From positions 1,240,001-1,304,000 of the forward strand of contig NZ_CP019327.1 in assembly GCF_001971705.1 (NCBI RefSeq): 64,000 nucleotides of DNA. Direction: 5' to 3'. The notes beneath the pieces are model-generated. The model saw only the letters and a list, made by a program, of their open reading frames with translations. It ran no database searches and was not told the DNA's origin. Source of the stretch: Natronorubrum daqingense. Lineage in GTDB: Archaea; Halobacteriota; Halobacteria; Halobacteriales; Natrialbaceae. A program made the position numbers and the translations under genes. Of the stretch, positions 25,869 through 34,587 are shown piece by piece; the stretch's first letter is position 1; each line of letters opens with the position of its first letter.

Positions 25869-26072
25869 ATGTATGGCGTAGTTATCGTCGCGTTCATCGT
25901 GACAGCGATGATTCAGGCACTCCTAGCCATTCTCGTTCACATTGATGCAAAGCGATTGGGAGTCGAACGGCCAATGATGTGGGAATTTGGTGTAGTGACA
26001 CCCGCTGCTGGATTTCTCGTCGCTGCGTACTATTTCTCTCAGCGACGTGAACTCGCGACGACCTCAAACTAG
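25869..26072 (+). CDS. 67-residue two-helix membrane protein
   Basis: Two hydrophobic helices (VVIVAFIVTAMIQALLAILV and VVTPAAGFLVAAYYFS) flank HIDAKRLGVERPMMWEFG. The motif resembles small haloarchaeal membrane proteins in which a conserved Asp-Ala-x-x-x-G loop links two helices. The ATG lies about 27 nt after the AT-rich aaataaattg box. GC content of the promoter is low for the genome, which is usual for strong TATA/BRE sites. Function unknown. Confidence 0.65.
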   Translation: MYGVVIVAFIVTAMIQALLAILVHIDAKRLGVERPMMWEFGVVTPAAGFLVAAYYFSQRRELATTSN

Positions 26073-26155
26073 GTACACCTCTCTAGCGGTCGATTCTCTG
26101 TTGATCGCAAGCGGTCAATCTACTCAGCTCAGTTCTGAACGACCAAATCACTCTC

Positions 26156-26332
26156 TCAATACCAGAACGTATCAGCACAGTCGAACACGACGCCGTGTTG
26201 AGGACAGACGTACTTGCAGTGGCGCTTGAACAGTTCGCTCTCACAGCGAGGACATCTCGGCCCACCGCTCGAGTTACTCCCCACCGCTGGCTCGTCCGCT
26301 CTCGTTTCGTTTCCATCTTCGCCAGCGACCAT
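26156..26332 (-). CDS. 58-residue zinc-finger protein resembling HVO_2523
   Basis: Manual translation on the minus strand from ATG at 26332 to TGA at 26156 gives a protein whose second half is CPRCESELFKRHCKYVCPQH followed by GVVFDCADTFWY. Cys27, Cys30, Cys39, Cys43, Cys52 and His46 can bind zinc. The pattern C-x2-C ... H-C-K-Y-V-C-P-Q-H-G-V-V-x-D-C-x-D-T-F-W is shared by the haloarchaeal HVO_2523-type single-zinc-finger proteins. An aacttagcc promoter-like element lies about 32 nt upstream. The Asp/Glu/Ser/Gly N-terminus is probably disordered. Confidence 0.82.
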   Translation of the reverse strand: MVAGEDGNETRADEPAVGSNSSGGPRCPRCESELFKRHCKYVCPQHGVVFDCADTFWY

Positions 26333-26443
26333 GTTACTGCGATTGGATTGTCGCGGCTAAGTTCTGGTGGTTACACGCAGGAGTCAGGTTCTCCGTCGAA
26401 ATCAAAAATAACTGCGATTACTACTAACCGCTGCTATCGCTCC

Positions 26444-29400
26444 TCAACACTCGCTCCAGCCACAGGACTCACAGGTCTTGCAGCCTTCGGAGAAGTACAG
26501 CGTGAGCGCGCCACAGGAGGGACACTCCGGCGATTCACCGGCGTCGATGAGGTCCTGGGTGGCGTCGTCCGCGTCGGATCCACCCGTCGCGGCGGCAGCG
26601 CCGCCGTCGGTTTGTGGGCCGTCGAATTCGGCTTCGACCCCTGCGTCAGCCGCATCCTCGAGCGTCTGCTGGGTCGGGTACGGCTTGTCGATCTCGTTCT
26701 CGAGGTAGCGTCGCATCGCGGTGCCGATGGCGTCGGGGATCGACTGAATCTGCTCGCCTTTGTCCCAGGCGACTTTCGGGCTTCGCGTGCCACAGAGTTC
26801 GTCGACGATCTCCTCGGGGTCGACGCCCGAGCGCAGCGAGGTCGAGATGACCTTCGCGAGCGCCTCGGTGAAGGAGTTCGTGAACCCACCCGAGTGGCCG
26901 ATGTTTGCGAACAGTTCGAACGGCTGGCCGGTCTCGGGATCTTCGTTGATCGTCACGTAGACCTTGCCGTAACCGGTGTCGATGCGCTGGCTGACGCCCT
27001 GGAGCGCGTCTGGTCGCTCGCGTTTCTCGGTGAAATCGACCTGCACGGACTCCTGGCTGTCGCCGAGGAGTTCGTCGATGTCCTCCTCGAGGACATCCTG
27101 GACGTCCTCGCTCTCGAGGAAGGCCTCGAGACCGCCGAAAATTTCGCCGATCTGGTCGACGAGCGCCTCGGCCGCTTCGGTCTCGTCGGCGAAGTCGGCG
27201 TTGTCCGCGCGCGTAGTGAGCACCTGTTTGGAACGGGTGCCGTCGCGGTAGTAGGTGACGCCCTTGCCGCCGTTCTCGTAGACCCACTCGAAGACCTCTT
27301 TTGCGTCCTCGAGCGTGGAGTCGTTCGGTGCGTTGACCGTCTTCGAGATGGCGGAGTCGACGCCATTCTGTGAGGCACACTGGACGGCGGCGTGTTGTTT
27401 CGCCGAGAGGTCACTCGTGATGACGAACAGCTCACCGATGGCGTCGGGAACCGTGGAGAGCCCTTCGACGCCGTCGAACTGGTTCGTCGCCATCTGTTCT
27501 TGAGCTTCTTCCTTGACGGCGTCGACGTCGATGTCGTTCGCCTCGAGGGTGCGCAGGAAGTAATCGTCGAACTCGACTAACATCTCGTCGCCTTGCACGT
27601 CGTCGGTGACGTTCTTGTAGTAGGCGACGTTGTAAATCGGTTCGCAGCCACCCGTGGTGTTGCCGACCATCGAGGTGGTGCCCGTCGGCGCGATGGTGGT
27701 CACGTTGTGGTTGCGAATCGGGAAACCGCCGTCCCAGTCGTCTGCACGCTCGCCGGTCTGGTGTTCGAACCACTCGCGATACGCGGTCGGGTCGGCGTAC
27801 TTGGAGTCGTTCCAGTCGGCGAAGGAGCCGCGTTCGATCGCGAGTTGGTGACTCGTCGCCTTCGCGCCGTGGTTGATGTGCGTCATCAGCTGGCGGGCGA
27901 CCTCGTTGCCCTCCTCGCTGCCGTACTTGATGCCAAGCTGAATGTACAGCTGAGCGAGGCCCATGACGCCGAGACCGATCTTTCGCATGTCACGTACCTT
28001 CTCCTCGATCTCCTCGACCGGGAAGTCGGACATCGTGACGACGTTCTCGAGGAATCGCGTGCCGTACTTGATGCGCTCGTTGAACTCCGAAACATCGATG
28101 GCCTCCTCGAGGAAGGCGTCGACCGCGTCGGCCTGTGAGTCGTACTCGTCTGCGTGCTCTTCGGACCAGACGCGCCAGTCGGGGGCGTCCGTCGCTGCGA
28201 GCGTCGAGAGGTTAATGTGGCCGAGGTTGCAGGCTTCGTGTTCCTCGAGTGGCTGCTCGCCACACGGATTCGTCGCGAGAATGCGGTGATCCGGCTCTTC
28301 CTCGACGTCGAAGGAGTGTTGCTTGTTCACTCGCTCGAGGTAGATGACGCCGGGTTCGCCGTTTTCGTGCGCGCCTTCGACGATGCGCTCGAAGATGAGT
28401 TCGGCGGGAATCGACAGCGGTTCGCCGACCTCGACGTGTTCGGCGAGGTCGTAGCGGCCGTACATCTCCTTCGTCTCCTCGGTCGCGATGTGGGGCTCTT
28501 CCGTTCGCGGGTTCGTGAAGGTGAATTCCTCGCCGTTCTGGACGGCTTCCATGAACGCGTCCGTGACGCCGACGGAGATGTTGAAGTTAGAGAGATGACC
28601 TTCGACGGCGTTGCGCAGGTGTTTCGGAACGCGACCGTCCTCGTCGATGAGGTCGCGAGCTTCCTCGAGTGCTTCGGAGAACGTGGTGTAGGTGTAGTCG
28701 TCGGGGTCGTTGAGTCGCAGCGTGTGTGCCAGCGAGACGTCCTTGTTCTTGGCGTGGATGAACTCGATGACGTCGGGGTGTGAGACGCGCATGATGCCCA
28801 TCTGGGCGCCGCGGCGGGTGCCTCCCTGAGCGATGGTCTCACAGAGCTGGTCGTACGTGCGCATGAACGTGATCGGACCCGACGCGATACCGCCCGTCGA
28901 TCCGACCGAATCACCGTACGGTCGCAGTTGCCAGAACCCGTATCCGACGCCGCCGCCGGACTGGAAGACCTCCGCGGCCTTCTTCGCGGTCTCGTGGATG
29001 TCCGAGAGATCGTCGTCGGGGCTCATGACGAAACACGCCGAGAGTTGCTGGAGTTCGTCACCAGCGTTCATCAGCGTCGGCGAGTTCGGCATGAACGACA
29101 GCGTTTCCATGCCTTCGGTGAACGTCTCGGCGACGTCCTCGACGTGCTCGCGGATATCCGATGGGAGCTCCGGAACGACCGTCTCGTAGGCGAACTTGTT
29201 GACGTTGCGCTCGGTCAGTGCGGTTTCGGCGTACTCGTCCGCCGAAATGCCCGCTCCAAAGACCTCCTCGGCGAGTTCGTCGCGACGCGGGTGGTCCGGT
29301 TTGAGCTGATCCGGCGTGACGATAATTTCGCTGTCTCGTTTTTCGGCCTCGTAGACGACCTCAGCGAGTGCGATGTTCTTCCCGACACGATCGAAGAGAT

Positions 29401-29563
29401 CCTCCTGCGTCTCGACGAGTTCACCGTCCGCATCCTTTCGCAGGTAGCGTGCGGGAAGGATGTTCTGGTAGGCGTTGTCGGTCATTCGCTCCTCGAGCGT
29501 GTCACCTTCAGTTCGCTTGATCGGGAGCGTGAGTTCTGCAGCTGAAAGTTCCGATTCACTCAT
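26444..29563 (-). CDS. nrdJ: adenosylcobalamin-dependent (class II) ribonucleotide reductase
   Basis: 1039-residue enzyme reducing ribonucleotides to deoxyribonucleotides with a B12-derived radical. N-terminal core: SACFVMSPDDD, PYGDSVGSTGGIASGPITFMRTYD, active-site NPCGEQPLEEHEACNLGH (Cys434), and TIAPTGTTSMVGNTTGG. The C-terminal TSCPxx-type domain contains GYGKVYVTINEDP, and the terminus has four Cys (CPSCGAL ... CKTCESCGWSEC) that form a zinc ribbon and carry reducing equivalents. The class II assignment follows domain order and lack of a partner small subunit. Haloarchaea generally use this enzyme. A 24-codon ORF overlaps its start by ATGA. Confidence 0.96.
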   Translation of the reverse strand: MSESELSAAELTLPIKRTEGDTLEERMTDNAYQNILPARYLRKDADGELVETQEDLFDRVGKNIALAEVVYEAEKRDSEIIVTPDQLKPDHPRRDELAEEVFGAGISADEYAETALTERNVNKFAYETVVPELPSDIREHVEDVAETFTEGMETLSFMPNSPTLMNAGDELQQLSACFVMSPDDDLSDIHETAKKAAEVFQSGGGVGYGFWQLRPYGDSVGSTGGIASGPITFMRTYDQLCETIAQGGTRRGAQMGIMRVSHPDVIEFIHAKNKDVSLAHTLRLNDPDDYTYTTFSEALEEARDLIDEDGRVPKHLRNAVEGHLSNFNISVGVTDAFMEAVQNGEEFTFTNPRTEEPHIATEETKEMYGRYDLAEHVEVGEPLSIPAELIFERIVEGAHENGEPGVIYLERVNKQHSFDVEEEPDHRILATNPCGEQPLEEHEACNLGHINLSTLAATDAPDWRVWSEEHADEYDSQADAVDAFLEEAIDVSEFNERIKYGTRFLENVVTMSDFPVEEIEEKVRDMRKIGLGVMGLAQLYIQLGIKYGSEEGNEVARQLMTHINHGAKATSHQLAIERGSFADWNDSKYADPTAYREWFEHQTGERADDWDGGFPIRNHNVTTIAPTGTTSMVGNTTGGCEPIYNVAYYKNVTDDVQGDEMLVEFDDYFLRTLEANDIDVDAVKEEAQEQMATNQFDGVEGLSTVPDAIGELFVITSDLSAKQHAAVQCASQNGVDSAISKTVNAPNDSTLEDAKEVFEWVYENGGKGVTYYRDGTRSKQVLTTRADNADFADETEAAEALVDQIGEIFGGLEAFLESEDVQDVLEEDIDELLGDSQESVQVDFTEKRERPDALQGVSQRIDTGYGKVYVTINEDPETGQPFELFANIGHSGGFTNSFTEALAKVISTSLRSGVDPEEIVDELCGTRSPKVAWDKGEQIQSIPDAIGTAMRRYLENEIDKPYPTQQTLEDAADAGVEAEFDGPQTDGGAAAATGGSDADDATQDLIDAGESPECPSCGALTLYFSEGCKTCESCGWSEC

Positions 29564-29634
29564 GCGCGGGTCACCTCGCGGTAATCCCGCCGCAGGGTGG
29601 CGATTCTGTCGTGGGTCCGGGTCCTGAATTTCAT
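29560..29634 (-). CDS. putative 24-residue leader peptide overlapping nrdJ
   Basis: On the minus strand an ATG at 29634 opens a frame of 24 residues (MKFRTRTHDRIATLRRDYRE plus four more). It ends at TGA 29560-29562, which overlaps the nrdJ ATG as ATGA. A gttttaag TATA-like box at about 29669-29677 places transcription start near 29645-29648, so nrdJ, unlike most neighbours, would have a leader of about 85 nt. The peptide is Arg-rich. It may couple translation to nrdJ or act as a regulatory uORF. It could also be chance, since ATGA overlaps of this kind are common in haloarchaeal operons. Confidence 0.45.
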   Translation of the reverse strand: MKFRTRTHDRIATLRRDYREVTRA

Positions 29635-30022
29635 TGTTCGTGACGAAGGTTCGGTAGTCATCGGTCCATCTTAAAACCGGGTGTTGTTGTCCTACGTTTC
29701 TTGTAGTAGGGCAATTTCAGTTGGATAGATTTCTCTGTACGCTATTCGAGTTGTGTCCGACCACGACCGCTGAAACGGGCGTGATCAGGGCTATGCGTAG
29801 CTACGGCGTCAACGGTCTTAACGATTTTCAGACCGGACTGAAAGTAGTGCTGAGGCCGACACTCCACACTGGTGGCTGATCAATTCGGCTCTGTCCCGTT
29901 CGCTACTGTGGGTTTTCCAACTGTCGCGTGCGGGACAGTGTCACCCTCCCGTCGACAGTCACAGCCGGATTTTTGTCACTATTTCCAGAAAGATTACGTC
30001 GGTGTAGCCGAGCAACGTGTAT
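29635..30022. other. divergent promoter region between nrdJ and a small membrane gene
   Basis: About 390 bases. The nrdJ-side TATA-like box (29669-29677) is the clearest element. The rest (29690-30000) contains AT-rich patches but no convincing ORF: a 149-codon plus-strand frame beginning at 29872 overlaps the real small gene in another frame and has no haloarchaeal character. No canonical B12-box (riboswitch core) was found despite the B12-dependent enzyme downstream. Confidence 0.4.
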
Positions 30023-30190
30023 ATGGTCGAACCACTAACGTCGTCGACCGTCCTGCTCGTGCTCGCCGGACTGGTCGCGTTGGCCGTTGCGATCGTCGCT
30101 ATTCGTATCGCGATCAAACTGGCAATTCGAATCGGAATCGTCGCCGCGGTGATCCTCGCGGGCCTCTACACGGTCGGCTACCTCGGATAA
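30023..30190 (+). CDS. 55-residue hydrophobic membrane protein
   Basis: Manual translation from ATG 30023 to TAA 30188-30190 yields MVEPLTSSTVLLVLAGLVAL followed by AVAIVAIRIAIKLAIRIGIV and AAVILAGLYTVGYLG. Two helices separated by a Lys/Arg-dotted segment are visible. A gattacg promoter-like patch lies about 28 nt upstream. Codon third positions are strongly C/G-rich, unlike a random frame. No family recognised. It may be a small membrane regulator; its neighbour trpG is on the opposite strand. Confidence 0.6.
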   Translation: MVEPLTSSTVLLVLAGLVALAVAIVAIRIAIKLAIRIGIVAAVILAGLYTVGYLG

Positions 30191-30281
30191 GCACGCGCTT
30201 TCGATTCCACCCCCCAACACCGGTCGACTCGCCCACTACCACGGCATCGAGCACTCGACGGTCCGCGGATCTGCACTCGGA

Positions 30282-30935
30282 CTACCGAAGCGACTCGAGG
30301 AAATTTTCGATGACGTCGTGACCCGCAGCCGTGAGCACGCTCTCCGGATGGAACTGGACGGCTTCGATCGGGTACTCGCGGTGTCGAACGCCCATTACGA
30401 GCGTCTCGCTACCGTGGTCGGCGGTCGCTGAAATTTCGAAGCACTCGGGTACCGCCGTCGCGACCAGCGAGTGATAGCGTCCGGCACGAAAGCCCAGTGG
30501 CAGGCCGGTAAAGACGCCCTCGCCGTCGTGTTCGACGGCAGAGGCCTTCCCGTGAATCGGTGCGGGTGCTCGCCCGACGGTACCGCCAAACTCGTAGACG
30601 GCAGCCTCGAGTCCGAGACAGACGCCGAGTGTCGGAATCTCGGGACTGAGTTCCCGAAGGACGCTCATCGTGACCCCGACGTCGCGGTCGTTCTTCGGGT
30701 GACCGGGACCCGGACTGATGATGATCGCGTCCGGATCGATGTTTCGAATGTCCTCGAGCGAGGCCGTGTTTTTCACTACCGCTGTCTCGGTGTCCGCTTG
30801 CTGGCTCACGTACTCGACGAGGTTGTAGGTAAAGGAGTCGTAGTTGTCGACGAATAGCACGGTCACCGCTTCGTCAGTAGCGTTCTCGTCAGCCGGCTTC
30901 GCCGACTCGCCTCGAGTGTTGGCGTGCTCGCTCAT
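30282..30935 (-). CDS. trpG: anthranilate synthase component II (glutamine amidotransferase)
   Basis: 217-residue class I glutamine amidotransferase that supplies ammonia to TrpE for anthranilate formation from chorismate. The catalytic triad is Cys106 in LGVCLGLEA, with His196 and Glu198 in VQFHPES. The oxyanion segment ISPGPGHP is present. The first 22 residues form an acidic extension. It overlaps the trpE stop by ATGA, so the two subunits are translationally coupled, as in the trpDFEG arrangement of Haloferax volcanii. It is last in the operon. Confidence 0.97.
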   Translation of the reverse strand: MSEHANTRGESAKPADENATDEAVTVLFVDNYDSFTYNLVEYVSQQADTETAVVKNTASLEDIRNIDPDAIIISPGPGHPKNDRDVGVTMSVLRELSPEIPTLGVCLGLEAAVYEFGGTVGRAPAPIHGKASAVEHDGEGVFTGLPLGFRAGRYHSLVATAVPECFEISATADHGSETLVMGVRHREYPIEAVQFHPESVLTAAGHDVIENFLESLR

Positions 30936-32659
30936 CTGCTCACCTCCGCGGTCTCGTGGCCGTCGCGCCTTCCGGAGGCACCACCATCATCATTCCCGTC
31001 ATTCCCATCAGTATCATCAGCACCATCGCCGTCAGTACCAACACTATCGCTCGATCGTTCCTCGATGTTCTCGAGTGCGGCGAGCACGCCGCCCATCTTC
31101 TTCTCAGTCTCCACGTACTCGGCCTCGGGATCACTGTCGGCAACCAATCCTGCACCCGCACGGACGGTAATCCGGTCGCGATTCCCTTCGTCTTCGACGG
31201 TCGCCGTTCGGATCACGATCGCAAAGTCGGCGTCGCCACACCAGGAGTAGTAGCCGACGCCGCCGCCGTAGAGGCCTCGAGGTTCGGCCTCGAGGTCGTC
31301 GATAATCTCCATCGCACGGATCTTCGGCGCGCCGGAGAGCGTCCCCGCAGGGAACGACGCGCGGGTCGCGTCGAAGGCGTCAGCATTCCCAGCCAACTCG
31401 CCCGTGACGGTCGATTCGATGTGCTGGACGTGGCTGTACTTGAGGACGTTCATGAACTCGTCGACGCGAACCGAGCCGGCCTCGGCGACCCGTCGAACGT
31501 CGTTGCGAGCCAGGTCGACCAGCATGGTGTGCTCGGCGCGTTCTTTCTCGTCGGCCAGCATCTCGCCTGCGAGTCGGCGATCCTCGACGGGGCCGGTTCC
31601 CCGGTCGCAGGTCCCGGCGATGGGATTCGACATAATTTCGCGCCCGCGGACGGAGACCAACGTCTCCGGACTCGCGCCGACGACGGTCAGGTCGTCGTGC
31701 TCGAGTACGTACATGTACGGCGAGGGGTTTACGTCTCGCATCGCCTCGTAAAACCCGAGCGGATCGACGTCGCCGTAGAGCTCTCGCGTTCGGGAGACGA
31801 CGCCCTGATAGATATCGCCGTCGAGGACGTGTTCTTTGGCTCGGTCGACGCTCTCCTCGTAGGCGTCTTTCGGACCAGCCACCTCGTCCGTCCGGGTGAA
31901 GCCACTCGTCTCCAACGTATCGGCGTCGCGTATCGTCTCTGCAACTCCCTTGGCTTCGGCGAGCACGTCGTCGTAGACGGCGTCCGGATCGTCGTCGGCC
32001 TCGAGAATCGGCGTACAGACCAACGAGACGGTCCCGTTTCGTTCGTCGAACGCGAGCGTCTTCGTCGTCAACACGAACTGGGCGTCCGGGAACCGCGAGT
32101 CGGGGCGCTCGAGGCCGACGTCCTCGAGCCAGAGATCGTAGACTGCGTCGTAGGCGAGAAAGCCGACGAGCCCGCCGGTGAGGTGCTGTCGGTCGTGCTC
32201 GGGTGCGTTCGCGAACCGAGCGTCCGGCAGTGCGGCGCGAAGGGCATCGACGGTGTCACCGTCGTCGGTCGTTTCGATGAGGTCCATCGGGGCGTCCGGA
32301 GACAACGCTTCGACAGCGGTTCCGTCCGATTCGACCGTGATGACGGCGTCCGGATCGTAGCCGACGTAGGAGTAGCGTGCGTGGCGATCAGCCTGTGCCG
32401 AACTCGGCCGAAACGCGCCGTCGGGATCGCTCGAGGCGGTCTTCTCCGCACTCTCGAGTAAGAACGCGTAGGGCGAGCGCTCGCGGTCGTTCGATGCCGT
32501 TCGACCGGTGAGGGCACCGTAGGCTGCGAGTGGCGTCGTGTCGACGTCGAGCGTCACGACGGTTCGGACGACGACCGGCCGTTCGGTGCCATCGCTCGCG
32601 TGTTCGCGAAACGTTTCGCGATCGATATCGGGTGTCGGTGAGGTGGGTGTATCTCTCAT
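30932..32659 (-). CDS. trpE: anthranilate synthase component I
   Basis: 575-residue chorismate-utilising subunit, first reaction of the tryptophan branch. The C-terminal chorismate-binding domain shows GDIYQGVVSRTRELYGDVDP, ETLVSVRGREIMSNPIAGT, HTMLVDLARNDVRRVAE and GAPKIRAMEIIDDLE ... FAIVIRTA. The N-terminal part contains the LLES-type element (AFLLESAEKT) associated with tryptophan feedback binding in relatives. A Gly/Asp-rich C-terminal tail of about 35 residues is atypical and varies among haloarchaea. It starts 9 nt after trpF. Confidence 0.96.
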   Translation of the reverse strand: MRDTPTSPTPDIDRETFREHASDGTERPVVVRTVVTLDVDTTPLAAYGALTGRTASNDRERSPYAFLLESAEKTASSDPDGAFRPSSAQADRHARYSYVGYDPDAVITVESDGTAVEALSPDAPMDLIETTDDGDTVDALRAALPDARFANAPEHDRQHLTGGLVGFLAYDAVYDLWLEDVGLERPDSRFPDAQFVLTTKTLAFDERNGTVSLVCTPILEADDDPDAVYDDVLAEAKGVAETIRDADTLETSGFTRTDEVAGPKDAYEESVDRAKEHVLDGDIYQGVVSRTRELYGDVDPLGFYEAMRDVNPSPYMYVLEHDDLTVVGASPETLVSVRGREIMSNPIAGTCDRGTGPVEDRRLAGEMLADEKERAEHTMLVDLARNDVRRVAEAGSVRVDEFMNVLKYSHVQHIESTVTGELAGNADAFDATRASFPAGTLSGAPKIRAMEIIDDLEAEPRGLYGGGVGYYSWCGDADFAIVIRTATVEDEGNRDRITVRAGAGLVADSDPEAEYVETEKKMGGVLAALENIEERSSDSVGTDGDGADDTDGNDGNDDGGASGRRDGHETAEVSR

Positions 32660-32668
32660 ACTGGGAAA

Positions 32669-33319
32669 TCACGGCTGTACTGGTCGACTCGCGTCTTTCG
32701 CTCGCTCGACGAACGATCTGACCGCGGTTGGGTCCTTGACGCCGCCAGTTTCTTCGACACCGCTCGCGACATCTACGGCAAACGGCTCGACCGTCGAAAT
32801 CGCGTCCGGGACGTTCTCGGGCGTCAATCCGCCGGCGAGGATCACCGGTGACTCGAGGCCGTCGGTGGCTCTGCGGGTTCGGGCCCAATCGTGCGTGGTC
32901 CCGGTGCCGCCACCGCCGTCTTCGCCGGGCGTATCGACGAGCAAGCCGTCGACGACATCGTCGTACGTATGAGCCGTCTGGGCGTCGTCTGCGTCGACGG
33001 CGAGGAGAAGCTGAGAGTCGACTTTCGCGCGCACGTACGAAAGGTCACCCACGCCGATCGAGCCGTGGAATTGGAGCGCGTCCGGTTCGATGGCGTCGAC
33101 CAGTTCGATCGCGTGGTTCGGACCCTTCGGCATCGTCACGAGGACAGTCGTGACGAACGGCGGCGCGGCATCGATGAGTTCGCTGGCCCGTACGCGGGAG
33201 ACTTCTCGTGGCGTGTCGACGGGAACGTCACAGATGATGCCCACGGCGTCGGCTCCAGCCGCGATGGCCATCTCGAGGTCGTCCGTCGTCGTCAGTCCAC
33301 AGATTTTGACGCGCGTCAT
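32669..33319 (-). CDS. trpF: phosphoribosylanthranilate isomerase
   Basis: 216-residue TIM-barrel isomerase of the tryptophan pathway (Amadori rearrangement of PRA to CdRP). Motifs are the N-terminal KICGLTTTDDLEMAIAAGADAVGI, with the catalytic Cys in KICG, then LQFHGSIG and the phosphate-binding ILAGGLTPENVPDAI and DVASGVEE. Its ATG overlaps the trpD stop (33316-33319) as ATGA. Length and spacing are typical of the haloarchaeal enzyme. Confidence 0.96.
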   Translation of the reverse strand: MTRVKICGLTTTDDLEMAIAAGADAVGIICDVPVDTPREVSRVRASELIDAAPPFVTTVLVTMPKGPNHAIELVDAIEPDALQFHGSIGVGDLSYVRAKVDSQLLLAVDADDAQTAHTYDDVVDGLLVDTPGEDGGGGTGTTHDWARTRRATDGLESPVILAGGLTPENVPDAISTVEPFAVDVASGVEETGGVKDPTAVRSFVERAKDASRPVQP

Positions 33320-34332
33320 TGCTGTACCCGCGTCGTCGCCCCCTCACAGAGTTGGGTGAGCTTCCGGGTTGCGCCCCCGGAGTCGATCGCGTCCCGGGCG
33401 ACATCGACACCGGCCTCGAGCGAGTCGGCTTCGCCGGCGATGTAAATCGCCGCCCCCGCGTTCGCGAGGATGACGTCTCGCTTTGCGCCCGTCACATCCC
33501 CCTCGACGATTCCGCGCATGGCCGCCGCGTTTTCCTCGGGAGAGCCGCCCGAAATGGCTTCGATGTCGTAGGACTCGAGACCGAGGTCGGCTGGCTCGAG
33601 GGAGTACTGTTCGACGTCGGATCCATCGACCTCCGCGGCGATGGTTTCACCGTGAATCGCGATTTCATCGGTACCCGCGCCGTGGACGACAAGCGCCCGC
33701 TCGACGGCCATCCGAGAGAGGGCGTCAGCGAGAATCGGGACGAGGTCGGGATCGTAGACGCCGACGACCTGGGCGTCTGCTCCGGCGGGGTTGGTCAGCG
33801 GCCCGAGAACGTTGAAGATTGTTCGCATACCGAGTTCCCTTCGCGGGCCGATGACGGCTTTCATCGCGGGGTGGAACACCGGCGCGAGCATGAAGCCGAT
33901 GCCGTCGCGTTCGATGGCGTCCTCGACAGCGGGCGGTTCGGCTTCGACCGAGACGCCGACCTCCTCGAGGACGTCCGCGCTTCCAGAGGAAGAAGAGACC
34001 GAGTAGTTACCGTGTTTGGCGACGGGGACGCCAGCGCCGGCGGTGACGATCGCGCTCGTCGTGGAGACGTTGATCGTATCGTAGTCGTCCCCACCCGTCC
34101 CGCACGTGTCGACCAGTGGCTCACGGTCAGGGGTAATCGTCCGGGCGGCCTCGCGCATCCCTTCTGCGAAGCCGGCGATTTCGGCTTCCGTTTCGCCTTT
34201 CGCCCGTAGTGCGGCCAGTAGCGCGCCGATCTGTGCCTCCGTTGCGTCTTCGAAGACGGACGTAGAGGCCGCTCGAGCGTCTGCTTGCGTCAGATTCTCG
34301 CCCTCCGTAACCCGCTCGACGTATTCCTGCAT
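33316..34332 (-). CDS. trpD: anthranilate phosphoribosyltransferase
   Basis: 338-residue enzyme joining anthranilate with PRPP. Conserved elements are DTCGTGGDDYDTINVSTTSAIV, the PRPP loop region KHGNYSVSSSSGSADVLEE, FHPAMKAVIGPRRELGMRTIFNVLGPLTNPA and VVHGAGTDEI. The start ATG at 34332 (MQEYVERVTEGENL) was preferred over an upstream TTG at 34371. It is first gene of trpDFEG, with a cttaag-containing AT-rich promoter at about 34385-34394. No Trp-rich leader peptide was found, so attenuation of the bacterial type is not indicated. Confidence 0.95.
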   Translation of the reverse strand: MQEYVERVTEGENLTQADARAASTSVFEDATEAQIGALLAALRAKGETEAEIAGFAEGMREAARTITPDREPLVDTCGTGGDDYDTINVSTTSAIVTAGAGVPVAKHGNYSVSSSSGSADVLEEVGVSVEAEPPAVEDAIERDGIGFMLAPVFHPAMKAVIGPRRELGMRTIFNVLGPLTNPAGADAQVVGVYDPDLVPILADALSRMAVERALVVHGAGTDEIAIHGETIAAEVDGSDVEQYSLEPADLGLESYDIEAISGGSPEENAAAMRGIVEGDVTGAKRDVILANAGAAIYIAGEADSLEAGVDVARDAIDSGGATRKLTQLCEGATTRVQQ

Positions 34333-34512
34333 AGTGAACACCAATGTACGTAGTTGTCTTACAATGTCCAAATGAGTACATCAACTTAAGCATGTCGGAG
34401 GAATCGTGGGGGCGACTCGCGTACGGCTCCCGATTCGAAACCTTCAATTACGGTGGCGGGCAACGAACGAGTGCAGACAACGTGGCGATAGACGCCACGG
34501 AGGAAGCCAGGC

Positions 34513-34587
34513 GGGTTGGTGGTCTAGTCTGGTTATGACACCTCCTTGACATGGAGGAGGCCGGCAGTTCAAATCTGCCCCAACCCA
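34513..34587 (+). tRNA. tRNA-Val (GAC anticodon)
   Basis: 75-nt intronless cloverleaf. The acceptor is GGGTTGG/CCAACCC with discriminator A at 34587. The anticodon stem is CCTCC/GGAGG with loop TTGACAT, and the T arm is GGCAG-TTCAAAT-CTGCC. CCA is not encoded. It has its own promoter region after 34400. It is followed by the repeat unit at 34567-34739, which re-creates the last 21 nt of the tRNA. Confidence 0.97.

Noticed and set aside
29564..29680. Possible cobalamin riboswitch ahead of the B12-dependent reductase
   Set aside because: No recognisable B12-box or core helices; the segment is better explained as a short ORF plus leader.
29872..30321. 149-codon frame upstream of trpG
   Set aside because: Covers the better-supported 55-codon membrane gene in another frame and has an Arg/Ser-rich shadow-like product.
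30956..32461. 501-codon frame antisense to trpE
   Set aside because: Composition shadow of trpE; no motif and no promoter.
34333..34420. Trp-codon leader peptide for attenuation of trpDFEG
   Set aside because: No short ORF with Trp codons or alternative hairpins is present before trpD.
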